Shown one piece after another: positions 17,228 to 25,829 of a DNA stretch of 64,000 nt. The position numbers and the translations under genes are program-made. Where the stretch lies: the NCBI RefSeq assembly GCF_007990245.1, contig NZ_BJWG01000014.1, positions 1 to 64,000 on the forward strand. The letters run 5' to 3'. Below the pieces are notes generated by a model, which was given only the letters and a program-made list of their open reading frames with translations, was not told the origin of the DNA and made no database searches. Every line of letters begins with the position of its first letter. Within the stretch, counting starts at the first letter, position 1. The stretch is from Cellulomonas composti. GTDB taxonomy: Bacteria > Actinomycetota > Actinomycetes > Actinomycetales > Cellulomonadaceae.

Positions 17228-18436
17228 TCAGTTCGTGTCAGCTCCCACGAGCACTCGCCAGACCGACGGAGAGAAGAACCTACGCCGGTAGTCACTGCCG
17301 CCGACGGGTGCGAGGACGTCGAGTGCGATGAGTTGGTTGATCAGGCCGTTCGCCCGTGCGTAGGAGAGGTGGAGGTCGCGCTCTACCATCCGCGCCGTGA
17401 ATGAAGGACGGGCGATGGCGTAGTCCACCAGGGATTGAGCGCTCTCGGCGCGCAACCGAGAGTCGCGGACGCGGTCCTTGAGCTGCCGCTGCACGTCGAC
17501 CAGTTCCAGCATCCTCCGGTGAGTCTGAGTCGCGGACGCGTGCAGGCCCGTCGCGAAGAACCTCACGAACCCATCCCAGTCGCCATCAGTGCTGACGGCG
17601 AGAAGTCGGTCGTAGTACTCCGATCGACGCGCTTCGAACCACGGAGACACCGTGAGCGTCGGCTCGGACAGGACACCGGACTTCAGCAAGTGAAGGACGG
17701 TCAGGAGTCGACCCAGGCGACCGTTGCCGTCGTTGAACGGGTGCAGCGTCTCGAACTGATAGTGCGCGAGCGCTACGGACACGACCGGATCGAACTCGTC
17801 CTGGCCTTCAGCGTCCATCCAGGCGAGCAGGTCTCCTAGCCTCGACTCAAGATCCAAGCCCGGGGGCGCAGGAACGAAGCGGGCCGCCTTGACGGGAAGC
17901 ATGTCCGGCGCCGCGTCCTCCCGGCGCCCAATCACGACCTGGATGTCCCGGAGGTGCCCGGACGACCTGCCTTCCGAGCGGGTTCTGGCAACCAAGATGG
18001 ACTGGAGTTCGCACAGCATGCCGGGAGTAAGGCGCCGTCCTTGATCCACCCAGCTGAAAGCGGCATCGGCCATCGTGACGTAGTTCAGGACCTCGCGAAG
18101 GTCACTGCTCGAGGGCTGCTCTTCGTCTGCCGTCAGCACCTCGGCGAGCGGCGCGTACGTGCCCTCGAGGGCCGAGGTGCTCTGGGCCTCCGTCTGAAGC
18201 GTCGAGCGGCGCAGGAGGCTCGGGTTGGGTAGTCGCCGCGCGGTGCTGTCGAGTGCTGCGAGGGCCGCGCGAGCGTCGCCAACGACTCTGTAGGTACGAG
18301 GAAGGAGGGCCGGAGTCTCGTCGGGAAGCCTGTGGGACACGAAGGCGGAGTGGGTCCACGGCCCGCGAATCGGATCGCTGCCGCTGATCGGCACGAGGTC
18401 GCCGGGAGAGGCCGGCCCGAATCGTCGAAGGTCCAT
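17228..18436 (-). CDS. fic: Fic/DOC family protein (class II, N-terminal inhibitory motif)
   Basis: This 402-residue protein is predicted to transfer AMP (or another nucleotide part) to hydroxyl groups of target proteins. The catalytic motif HPFNDGNGRLGR lies at 232-243, with all key residues present. The inhibitory helix motif TSALEG at 87-92 has the conserved Glu91 that would block ATP binding in the resting state, placing it in class II (antitoxin fused). A Fic_N-like region precedes the Fic core, and the C-terminal ~110 residues look like a winged-helix domain (FTARMVERDLHLSYARANGLI). The target is unknown. Its base composition is somewhat lower in GC than its neighbours and it sits beside a tRNA gene, suggesting transfer. 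Confidence 0.9.
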   Translation of the reverse strand: MDLRRFGPASPGDLVPISGSDPIRGPWTHSAFVSHRLPDETPALLPRTYRVVGDARAALAALDSTARRLPNPSLLRRSTLQTEAQSTSALEGTYAPLAEVLTADEEQPSSSDLREVLNYVTMADAAFSWVDQGRRLTPGMLCELQSILVARTRSEGRSSGHLRDIQVVIGRREDAAPDMLPVKAARFVPAPPGLDLESRLGDLLAWMDAEGQDEFDPVVSVALAHYQFETLHPFNDGNGRLGRLLTVLHLLKSGVLSEPTLTVSPWFEARRSEYYDRLLAVSTDGDWDGFVRFFATGLHASATQTHRRMLELVDVQRQLKDRVRDSRLRAESAQSLVDYAIARPSFTARMVERDLHLSYARANGLINQLIALDVLAPVGGSDYRRRFFSPSVWRVLVGADTN

Positions 18437-18476
18437 CGTCTCACAGTAGACGACTGATGCTCATTGCGCCGTTCTG

Positions 18477-18493
18477 TCACATATTGAGTGTGA
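18477..18493. promoter_or_regulatory. inverted repeat TCACA-N7-TGTGA upstream of fic
   Basis: TCACA and TGTGA flank seven bases (tattgag) about 40 bases upstream of the Fic start codon, where an operator would lie. Short symmetry like this can arise by chance. Because class II Fic proteins sometimes bind DNA through a winged-helix C-terminus, self-regulation is possible but untested. Confidence 0.3.
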
Positions 18494-18783
18494 TGATGAT
18501 TGGACATGGCGCGCCGAAGGTGTCACGACAGTTGACCGTCAGGTGTCAGCGATCGAGGCGACTTGGATGGATGCCCTGCCCCCCGCCAGGCCGCCAGCGC
18601 CTTGGGGCGGGATGCCGTGCGACGCGTCGCTCGGACGAGTCGTCATGCCGTCGCGCGGCGTCCGGACCCCGGTCGAGCATCGGTGTCCGCGCGGAAGGCG
18701 CAACCCGCGGAATCCGGTCGGGCACGACGTGGGATCTGCCGGCACTCGCGTCGGTTGTGCCGACGTCGTAGGTGGGTGGCGGT
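18494..18783. other. gap with no gene seen
   Basis: The stretch between the Fic promoter side and the end of the GlsB gene has no frame with protein-like composition or a plausible start and ribosome binding site. Nothing further was recognised. Confidence 0.5.
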
Positions 18784-19062
18784 CTAGCGGGAGGAGCGGC
18801 CGCCCACCGCGCGCCAGATCGCGGTGACGATGACCGCGCCGACGATCGAGCCGATGATGCCGCTCGCACGCAGCTGCAGGCCGTCGCCCGCGATGAGGCT
18901 GGCGAGCAGGCCGCCGACGAACGAGCCGACGAGGCCGGCGACGATCGCCATCGTCCAGTCGATCCGGCCCGAGCGTCGGCCGAGGATGAGCTGGGCGGCC
19001 GCGCCGATGAGCATGCCGAAGAGGATCAGTCCGAGAATGAGCACGGGGAGAGCGTAGGACAC
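18784..19062 (-). CDS. GlsB/YeaQ/YmgE family stress-response membrane protein
   Basis: This 92-residue protein has three hydrophobic helices rich in Gly (LPVLILGLILFGMLIGAAAQL, MAIVAGLVGSFVGGLLASLI, SGIIGSIVGAVIVTAIWRAVGG), the pattern of the transglycosylase-associated protein family. Despite that name, no enzyme activity is established. Family members are induced by general stress in many bacteria. The polar loop RRSGRIDW between helices 1 and 2 is conserved in the family. Divergent from the MFS exporter, with about 46 bases between starts. Confidence 0.85.
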   Translation of the reverse strand: MSYALPVLILGLILFGMLIGAAAQLILGRRSGRIDWTMAIVAGLVGSFVGGLLASLIAGDGLQLRASGIIGSIVGAVIVTAIWRAVGGRSSR

Positions 19063-19108
19063 CGCGGGCCACTACGGTCCTCTCGACGGCGTCGCGAGGA
19101 GAGTGGGC

Positions 19109-20755
19109 ATGTCGGAGCAGGTCACGCAGCCGCCGGAGACGGCCGCCCCGCGGAAGGCCGGCTGGGGCGTCATCGGCATCCTGGCGGCGGCGCAGTTCAT
19201 CATGGTGCTCGACACGACCGTGATGAACGTGTCGATCTCGCAGGTGGTCGAGGACCTGGACACCACGGTCGTCGGGCTGCAGACGGCGATCACGATGTAC
19301 ACGCTCGTGATGGCCGCGTTCATGCTGATCGGCGGCAAGATCGGCGACCGCTGGGGCGCCAAGCGCACGTTCTGGATCGGCATGCTGATCTACGGCACCG
19401 GGTCGCTCATCACGTCGATGTCGCCGAACCTCGGGGTGCTGCTGTTCGGATGGTCGCTGATCGAGGGCCTGGGCGCGGTGTTCGTGATCCCCGCGATCGC
19501 GGCACTGACGGCCGCGACGTACGAGGGCAGGCAGCGCGCGCTGTGCTACGGCATCCTCGGCGGCGTCGCCGGCGCGTCGATGGCAGCGGGGCCGCTCATC
19601 GGCGGCTGGGTCACCGCGAACTACACGTGGCGTCTGGTGTTCGCGGCCGAGACGGTGATCGTCGTCGTGCTGATGCTCTTCCTCAAGCTCATCCCGCGGA
19701 CCGCGGGCCGTCCGAGCAAGCTCGACGGTCTGGGCGCGGTGCTCTCCGCCGCCGGCCTCGGCGCGGTGGTGCTGGGCGTGCTGCAGTCGAGCCAGTGGGG
19801 CTGGGTGCTCCCGAAGCCGAACGCGCCGTTCGTGTTGCTGGGCCTGTCCCCGACGATCTGGCTGCTGGTGCTCGGCGCGTACGTGCTGACGCTGTTCGCC
19901 CGGCGCGAGACGGCGGTCGCCGACAGGGGCGACGAGCCGCTGCTCGACCTCAAGCTGCTGGGCATCCCGCGGATGCGGGCGGGCCTCGTCGTGCAGGCCT
20001 GCCAGGCGTTCATCATCCAGGCGTCGTTCTTCGTCCTGCCGCTCTACCTGCAAACGGTCCTCGGCTTCGACGCGCTGGAGACCGGCAAGCGGATCCTGCC
20101 GCTGTCGGTCGCGCTGTTCGTGTGTGCGCTCGGCGGTGCGGTGCTGGCCGGGCGGATGTCGCCGCAGCGCATCATCCAGGCGGGCCTGGGGCTGCTGCTC
20201 GTGGGCGAGGTCGTCATCCTCGGCTTCATCGCGCCGGACCTACGCTCGTTCGGCTTCGCCGCGGGCATGGCGCTGCTGGGTGCGGGGCTCGGCCTCATGG
20301 CCTCGCAGGTCGGCAACATCATCATGTCCTCGGTGAGTCCGACCCGCGGCGGCGAGGCCGGCGGCCTGCAGGGCACGTCGCTCAACCTCGGTGCGTCGAT
20401 GGGCGTCGCGCTCGTCGGATCGATCGTCATCGCACTGCTCGCCTCGGGCTTCACCGACGCGGTGATGCGCAGCGACACGCTTCCCGACGACGTGAAGGCG
20501 CAGGTCGCGGCGACCGCGGAGAGCAGCGCGAACTTCGTCTCGACGACGCAGGTCGAGCAGGCCGCGACCGACGCCGGGCTACCCGACGAGCAGGTCAGAG
20601 AGCTCGTCGCGACCTACTCCGACGCGCAGCTCGACGCGCTGCGCGCAGGCTTCGCGTTCCTCGCGCTGTTCGCGCTGCTCGCGCTCGCGTGGGTCAGGCG
20701 GCTGCCGCGCCGCGCCACGGACGTGGTCCAGCAGCCGACGACGAGCGGCGCGTAG
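19109..20755 (+). CDS. MFS drug exporter, DHA2 (14-helix) type
   Basis: This 548-residue inner membrane transporter is predicted to export drugs or other hydrophobic compounds using the proton gradient (EmrB/QacA type). Visible features are the motif D-like AAQFIMVLDTTVMNVSISQV in helix 1, motif A GGKIGDRWGAKRTFWIGM between helices 2 and 3, and a motif C-like GGVAGASMAAGPLIGGWVT in helix 5. About 14 hydrophobic segments follow. The ATG at 19109 has GAGGAG seven bases upstream; a GTG two codons earlier is less well placed. The substrate cannot be told from sequence. Confidence 0.88.
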   Translation: MSEQVTQPPETAAPRKAGWGVIGILAAAQFIMVLDTTVMNVSISQVVEDLDTTVVGLQTAITMYTLVMAAFMLIGGKIGDRWGAKRTFWIGMLIYGTGSLITSMSPNLGVLLFGWSLIEGLGAVFVIPAIAALTAATYEGRQRALCYGILGGVAGASMAAGPLIGGWVTANYTWRLVFAAETVIVVVLMLFLKLIPRTAGRPSKLDGLGAVLSAAGLGAVVLGVLQSSQWGWVLPKPNAPFVLLGLSPTIWLLVLGAYVLTLFARRETAVADRGDEPLLDLKLLGIPRMRAGLVVQACQAFIIQASFFVLPLYLQTVLGFDALETGKRILPLSVALFVCALGGAVLAGRMSPQRIIQAGLGLLLVGEVVILGFIAPDLRSFGFAAGMALLGAGLGLMASQVGNIIMSSVSPTRGGEAGGLQGTSLNLGASMGVALVGSIVIALLASGFTDAVMRSDTLPDDVKAQVAATAESSANFVSTTQVEQAATDAGLPDEQVRELVATYSDAQLDALRAGFAFLALFALLALAWVRRLPRRATDVVQQPTTSGA

Positions 20756-20773
20756 TCGCGGCGCCCGCGCGTC

Positions 20774-21199
20774 TCAGTGCCGCAGCCGGTTGATCGGCAT
20801 GCCGAAGATCGACGGCTCCTGCACGGGCAGCTCGTCGAGCCGGTCGGGCACCGGCGGCAGCTCGAGCGGGACCACCCCGATCCACACGCGCCAGAGCATG
20901 CCGACGCGGAACAGGGTCCCGGGCACCTGGACGACGGCGTCGGGGTGGGCGTCGAGCAGCGCGGTGAGGGCGGCCTCGCGGTCGTGGGGCGCGAAGCCGA
21001 CGAACGCCTCGTGCCAGACGAGCGCGACCCGCCCGTTCTTGCCCCGGACCAGCTCGACCTCGTCGTGCACCCGGTCGAGATGCGTCGCGCTGAGCCCGAG
21101 CGCGCCGACGATCGCGCGCTGCAGCGCCGGCGCCTCGGCGGCGTGGAACCCGTCGAGCACCTCGGCGTGCACGCGCGGCTTTCGTCGGAACAGGCTCAC
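20774..21199 (-). CDS. unknown 141-residue protein
   Basis: No family is recognised. The protein starts with a short basic stretch (MSLFRRKPR), has no signal peptide or membrane helix, and reads as a mixed alpha/beta domain with conserved-looking FVGFAPHDREAALTALLDAHPDAVV and FRVGMLWRVWIGVVPLELPP segments. The C-terminus is rich in Pro and acidic residues. It converges with the MFS gene (18 bases between stops) and lies just downstream of the glycosyltransferase gene in the same direction, so it may be the last gene of that transcript. Confidence 0.65.
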   Translation of the reverse strand: MSLFRRKPRVHAEVLDGFHAAEAPALQRAIVGALGLSATHLDRVHDEVELVRGKNGRVALVWHEAFVGFAPHDREAALTALLDAHPDAVVQVPGTLFRVGMLWRVWIGVVPLELPPVPDRLDELPVQEPSIFGMPINRLRH

Positions 21200-21218
21200 G
21201 GCACCCAGCGTGCCACTG

Positions 21219-22538
21219 TCAGGGCCCGATCAGCACAGCGCGGGGCGGGCGGGGTGCGGGGTGCAGTGCCGCTACGCGCTCCAGGATGCGGTCGAGGACC
21301 ACGGCGCGGTCGAACTGCATGGCGTGCTCACGGGCGCGATGCGACCAGGCGGCCCGCTCGTCGAGCCCCATCGCGAGCACCCGGTCGATCGCGGCCGCGA
21401 TCGCGCGGGGGTCGGAGACCGGCACGACGATCGCGGTGTCGCCCACCGCCTCGCCGATGCCGCCCGTCTCGGTGGTGACCACCGGCCCGCCGCCCGCGAG
21501 CATGTTCTCCACGAGGGCGATGCCGAAGGTCTCGACGAACTCGGGGCGGGGCTTGCTGGGCAGCACGAAGGCCGCGCAGCCGGCCATGAGGTGCACCTTC
21601 TCGTCGTCGCCCACGTCGTGCAGGAACGTGATCGCCTCGGCGTGGCCGCTGGCCGCGGCGCGCGCGTGCAGGTCGTCGGCCTGCGGTCCGTTGCCGGCCA
21701 CGACCAGCCGCATGCCCGCGGCGGGCGCACCCGAGGCCACGAAGCCGTCGATCAGGTCGTCGACGCCCTTGGCGTGCGCGAGCCGCGACAGGTAGAGGAC
21801 GTAGCCGCCGCGGTCCAGGCCGCGGGCGCCGAGCGCGGCGGCGGTCTCGTCGTCGTCACGGGTGAGGTAGGCGGCCACGTCCACGGCCGGGTAGGAGATC
21901 GCGACGCGCTGCGCGCACTGCTCGGCGAACGCGGTGCCGTGCCGCGCGTCGAGCGCAGCGGCCTCCGCGACGACCAGGTCGCGCGTGTACCGAGACACGG
22001 CGAGGCACACGTCGTGCGCGAGGTACTGCGTGAGCACCTGCGCGGCGGCGCCGAACCGGTCCTCCTCGACGCACGCCCGCACGACGTTCGTGATGTCCGA
22101 GCCCACGGCCTCCGCGACCGTCACCACGTCCACGGGCAGACCTGTGCGCCGGGCGGTGCGCACCGCGTCGTCGACGGCCGCGGCGTGCGGGGACAGGTAC
22201 AGCGACATCGCGACGGTCGGCACGCCGTCCGTGAACAGCTCGACGAGGCGGCCCGTGAGCCCGGCGAGGTAGCGGCCGTCCGGCACCTTGTAGTCGCCGA
22301 CGGGGCCGGGCCGCTCCACGACGATCCCGTCGCTGTAGGGCAGGACGCCGTCGAGCGGCTTGAGCGGCAGGCCGGCGGCCTGGAGGCGGTCCACCGGCCA
22401 GGTCACGATGCGGACCTCGTCGAACCCACGGTGCAGCGCGGCCTCGGCGAGGTTGCGGGCCTCGCCGGAGTGCCCGCAGATGACCGGATCGGCGCGCACG
22501 ACGACGACGAGACGACGGGTGGGTCGGGTGGAGGTCAC
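21219..22538 (-). CDS. GT4-type glycosyltransferase
   Basis: This 439-residue cytosolic GT-B fold enzyme transfers sugar from a nucleotide donor. It shows a first Rossmann region (RLVVVVRADPVICGHSGEARN), the YLSRLAHAKGVDDLI segment at the start of the donor domain, and the retaining GT4 signature EFVETFGIALVENMLAGG with the two Glu residues spaced as expected. The GTG start at 22538 overlaps the stop of the GH92 gene by four bases (GTGA) and has GAGGA upstream; a longer frame from 22613 would overlap the upstream gene and is less likely. Coupling to the GH92 mannosidase suggests handling of the same glycan, possibly mannose-containing. Donor and acceptor unknown. Confidence 0.85.
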   Translation of the reverse strand: MTSTRPTRRLVVVVRADPVICGHSGEARNLAEAALHRGFDEVRIVTWPVDRLQAAGLPLKPLDGVLPYSDGIVVERPGPVGDYKVPDGRYLAGLTGRLVELFTDGVPTVAMSLYLSPHAAAVDDAVRTARRTGLPVDVVTVAEAVGSDITNVVRACVEEDRFGAAAQVLTQYLAHDVCLAVSRYTRDLVVAEAAALDARHGTAFAEQCAQRVAISYPAVDVAAYLTRDDDETAAALGARGLDRGGYVLYLSRLAHAKGVDDLIDGFVASGAPAAGMRLVVAGNGPQADDLHARAAASGHAEAITFLHDVGDDEKVHLMAGCAAFVLPSKPRPEFVETFGIALVENMLAGGGPVVTTETGGIGEAVGDTAIVVPVSDPRAIAAAIDRVLAMGLDERAAWSHRAREHAMQFDRAVVLDRILERVAALHPAPRPPRAVLIGP

Positions 22539-24775
22539 GGCGAGGTCCTCTCGGTCGGACGGCGGTCGCTCGGTGGACGCGGGGCGCTGGGCGGACGGTT
22601 CGTCGTGCCCCACCCGGAGGGTTCGGGACCGAGCCCGACGAGCAGGCGGCCGCCACCGTGCACCTCGGTACCCGTCAGGTACGGGCGGTCCAGCGGGGCG
22701 CCGTCGAGGTGCACGGACTGCACGTACTGAGCCGGTCCGCCGGGTTCGGGTTCGACGAAACCCGTGGTCTCGACCGTCAGCGGCCGACCGCCGACGTCGA
22801 TGCGGGACTCACGCCACGCGGGCGCGTTGAGCAGGAACAGGTTCTGGCCGGCGACCGGGAACAGCCCGAGGCTCGCCCACACGTACCAGGACGACAGCCC
22901 GCCCGAGTCGTCGTTGCCGGGCAGCCCGCCGCGGCCGGTGCCGAACTGCTGGTGGACCACGTCGTGCACCACCTGCGCGGTGCGGTCCGGCCGGCTGGCG
23001 TACATGTACGACCAGGGGGCCTCCATGTCCGGCTCGTTGTTCAGGCCTTCGAAGCGGTTCAGGGCGTAGCCCGCCGCCATCTCGTCGGGACCGGGCGTGA
23101 GGCCCGGCTGCCGCACGGGGTCCGATCCGAACCCGAAGAACCGGTCGAGCATCCCGACGAACGCGTCGTCGCCACCCGCGAGCGCGATCCGCGCCGCCAT
23201 GTCGTGCAGCAGCCGGAACGAGTAGTTCCACTTGCCGCCCTCGTACCAGGTGGAGTCGACGAGCAGGCCGTCCGTCGGGTCGAACGCCCGGGTCCAGCCC
23301 CCGGCGCGCGCGCCGAGCTGCTCGACGAGCGTGCGGTCCCCGACGCGCGCCGCGACCACGGCGGTGCACCAGTAGCCGAACGCGAGGTCGAGCGTGTGGC
23401 TGACCGGGTGCGTGATGCCCTTCTGCAGGTACTCCTCGCCGTAGGTGCGCCGCAGGTCGTCGTTCATGTGCACGAGCGCCCAGTCCCAGTCGACGCCCGG
23501 CAGCCCGAGCGCGCACAGGTCCGCGAGGAACGTGTGCGCGAGCGCCGACCCCTGCCGCGAGAACCGGTCCGCACCGCGCGCCATCCGGTAGCCGATGGGC
23601 AGGTTGCCCTCCTCCTCGGCGATCTGCAGGAGCGCGTTGGCGAGCTCGACCGCCCGCTGCGGCACGAGGGCCGTCATGAGCGGAAGGTGCGTGCGGTAGA
23701 TGTCCCACATCGTCGCGATGTCGAACGCGAACGGTCCCGGCGAGGGCCAGAACGGCGACTCGTCGGGCGCGAGGCACGGCTTGACGAGCGAGTGGTACAG
23801 CGCGGTCGCGAACACCTGGTGCTTGTCCGACGAGGGCGTGTCGATCGCGATCGTGCCGAGGTGCTCGCGCCACACCGCCGTCGTCGCCGCCCGACGCCGG
23901 TCGAACGTCGGGATGCCCGGCGCGATCGGACCGCACTCGCGGTGCAGCGTCTCGCGCGCCTGGTCCACGCCGCGCAGCGAGAACCCGAACCGCAGCTCGA
24001 CGACCTGCCCCGGCTCGGTCGGTCCGGCCCACATGAGCCCGAAGGGCCGCAGCGTCGTCGGACGGATGCGATCGAAGTCCAGGCGCGTCCCGCCGGGCAT
24101 GAGCCGCCGGTCGTACCAGAGCATCTGCCGCCAGCCGGGCGCGTCGCACTCCACGCGCACGGCCAGCGGCGCTCCCTCGACGACGACCTCACCCTCGGCG
24201 CACCCGGCGCCGATCGAGCCCAGGTGCGCGCGCAGCGGCACCGTGCGGCCGAACGGGATGTCGAGCCCGCCCAGCGAGAAGTCGATGACGACGCGGGCGT
24301 CGTGGTGCGCCGGGAACGTGTAGCGGTGCACCGCCGACTTCGGGCCGACCGTGATCTCGGCCCGCACGCCCGAGCTCAGCGTCGCGGCGTAGTAACCCGG
24401 CTCGGCGTGCTCCTCGACGATGTCCCAGACCCGGCCCAGGTCGTCGAGCGGCCGCAGCATCGGGGTCACGCGGAAGTAGTTGTAGTACTTGCGGATCGCA
24501 CCCGTGCCGGACTGCTGGAAGTGCGTGAACCCGCTGGCCACGAGCCCGTCGTGCAGCACGGGCGGCAGGCCCTCGGTCGACAGGTCGTAGCGGCCGTAGC
24601 CCGTCGGGTAGGCGCCCGAGTACGCGCACGCCGAGACCATGCCGAACGGGTACGCCGCGCCGGGGTGCGTGTTGCCGACCTGCGGTTTGGGCCACCACCA
24701 GCTCGCGGCCAGGCCGGTGGGCGCGGGCAGGGCGGTCGCGTCCGTGCCGATGAACGGGTCGACGTGCTCGAACAT
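22535..24775 (-). CDS. GH92 alpha-mannosidase-like glycoside hydrolase
   Basis: This 746-residue protein resembles GH92 exo-acting alpha-mannosidases, calcium-dependent inverting enzymes acting mostly on alpha-1,2-mannose. Family marks: VDPFIGTD at the N-terminus, GNTHPGAAYPFGMVS, GFTHFQQSGTG, MWDIYRTHLPLMT, the GLNNEPDMEAPW segment and GNDDSGGLSSWYVWASLGLFP, which hold metal and catalytic positions. The protein starts directly at the catalytic domain with no signal peptide, so it likely acts in the cytoplasm on imported oligosaccharides, unlike many secreted GH92 enzymes. A palindromic operator lies about 50 bases before its ATG. It is co-transcribed with the GT4 gene. C-terminal residues after the domain are a Pro/Arg-rich tail. 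Confidence 0.9.
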   Translation of the reverse strand: MFEHVDPFIGTDATALPAPTGLAASWWWPKPQVGNTHPGAAYPFGMVSACAYSGAYPTGYGRYDLSTEGLPPVLHDGLVASGFTHFQQSGTGAIRKYYNYFRVTPMLRPLDDLGRVWDIVEEHAEPGYYAATLSSGVRAEITVGPKSAVHRYTFPAHHDARVVIDFSLGGLDIPFGRTVPLRAHLGSIGAGCAEGEVVVEGAPLAVRVECDAPGWRQMLWYDRRLMPGGTRLDFDRIRPTTLRPFGLMWAGPTEPGQVVELRFGFSLRGVDQARETLHRECGPIAPGIPTFDRRRAATTAVWREHLGTIAIDTPSSDKHQVFATALYHSLVKPCLAPDESPFWPSPGPFAFDIATMWDIYRTHLPLMTALVPQRAVELANALLQIAEEEGNLPIGYRMARGADRFSRQGSALAHTFLADLCALGLPGVDWDWALVHMNDDLRRTYGEEYLQKGITHPVSHTLDLAFGYWCTAVVAARVGDRTLVEQLGARAGGWTRAFDPTDGLLVDSTWYEGGKWNYSFRLLHDMAARIALAGGDDAFVGMLDRFFGFGSDPVRQPGLTPGPDEMAAGYALNRFEGLNNEPDMEAPWSYMYASRPDRTAQVVHDVVHQQFGTGRGGLPGNDDSGGLSSWYVWASLGLFPVAGQNLFLLNAPAWRESRIDVGGRPLTVETTGFVEPEPGGPAQYVQSVHLDGAPLDRPYLTGTEVHGGGRLLVGLGPEPSGWGTTNRPPSAPRPPSDRRPTERTSP

Positions 24776-24825
24776 CCCGGTGCCCCTCCCTCGCCCGTCA
24801 GGGACGGGAACCGACCGTCGGGTAC

Positions 24826-24837
24826 GACAGCGCTGTC
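24826..24837. promoter_or_regulatory. palindrome GACAGCGCTGTC upstream of the GH92 gene
   Basis: Perfect 12-base palindrome centred about 56 bases upstream of the GH92 start codon. Size and symmetry fit a LacI- or GntR-type operator, but the sequence differs from the TGACACGTGTCA sites of the glucanase genes, so a different regulator, not encoded nearby, would bind it. Confidence 0.45.
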
Positions 24838-24929
24838 CTCGCCCTGTCCCGTGACGGTACGAGCGAGTTGTGTCCGGCGTGTTGCGCCGAGGTCACGGTC
24901 CACCGGGCGCGGCGGGCGGGCGCCCCGCA

Positions 24930-24976
24930 TCCACGGACGGCCCGCGCGTCCACGGACATCTCGAACGTCCACGGAC
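24930..24976. repeat. three TCCACGGAC repeats at exact 19-base spacing
   Basis: TCCACGGAC occurs at 24930, 24949 and 24968, each start 19 bases from the next. They lie 155-200 bases upstream of the GH92 start, inside the 291-base gap before it. Regular spacing near two helical turns suggests cooperative protein binding on one DNA face. No known regulator site is recognised. The remainder of the gap holds nothing else that was recognised. Confidence 0.45.
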
Positions 24977-25066
24977 CCCGCACCGCAGCGGTCCAGCGAC
25001 GCCGGAGCCGTCCGTCGATGCTGGAGCTGTCCGGGTGGGCGGCAGGTCGGGGGGCGGGCGGGCGGG

Positions 25067-25630
25067 TCAGGCGACGTGGGGGGTGCGGGCGCGGGTGACG
25101 CCCGCGATCGCGGCGGCCAGGCCGAGGCGGGGGGCCAGGCCGTCGACCTGCACCACCGCGGCCGGGCCGTGGTCCTGGTAGAGCGCGACGAGCAGGCCGA
25201 GCGTGCGGCGGTCGTCGAGCTGCTCGGTGATCTCGAGCAGCGTCCGCGGGCCGTCGTACACCAGGTAGGTCACCGCGCCCGTGAACTCCTCGGCCGGCGT
25301 CACCCGGAACCGCACCGGCCCGACCTCGACCGGCGCCGGCAGCAGCCGTCCGCTCACGTGGGACAGCCCGAGCAGCGTGGACAACGAACGACGCTCGTCG
25401 GCCCGCAGGCCGACGCACGCATCCACCAGGTCGACGTCGGCAAGCACGACGCACGCGACGTCCGGCTCGCCGCCGGGGTGCCACGAGCCGTCCAGCTCGA
25501 GCGTGGCGATCCCGTCGTCGACCGCGAACGCCGTGCGCACCAGCTCGACCCGGTCCTCGAGGCTCAGGCCGCGCAGCGGGTTGCCCCGCGTGGTCGTCGT
25601 CGCGCCGCACGAGCAGGAGATCGTCGCCAT
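25067..25630 (-). CDS. unknown 187-residue protein
   Basis: No family is recognised. The N-terminus MATISCSCGATTTTRGNPLRG has a CxC pair that could bind metal or form a disulfide, but no further Cys cluster completes a zinc finger. The rest is soluble alpha/beta with conserved-looking RVELVRTAFAVDDGIATLELDGSWH and VTYLVYDGPRTLLEITEQL. No signal peptide. It is divergent from fhaA, with 199 bases between starts, and its ATG at 25630 is the first after the divergent promoter region. Function unknown. Confidence 0.65.
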   Translation of the reverse strand: MATISCSCGATTTTRGNPLRGLSLEDRVELVRTAFAVDDGIATLELDGSWHPGGEPDVACVVLADVDLVDACVGLRADERRSLSTLLGLSHVSGRLLPAPVEVGPVRFRVTPAEEFTGAVTYLVYDGPRTLLEITEQLDDRRTLGLLVALYQDHGPAAVVQVDGLAPRLGLAAAIAGVTRARTPHVA

Positions 25631-25829
25631 GCCCCCAGCCTGCGCCCGCCCACCCACACGCAGGCACCCGGCACGCCGACCGAGCACAGAACCCGGCGCG
25701 CCGAACCGCCCACCCCGGGGTGCAGCGCACCGCCACGGCTGCGCGCGGATACCATCGAGGCGGATCGTCGGGCCTGCGTCTTCGCGCGGGCGCTCCGGCA
25801 CTGCTCGGGTCCGGCGGAAGGAGGTGGGC

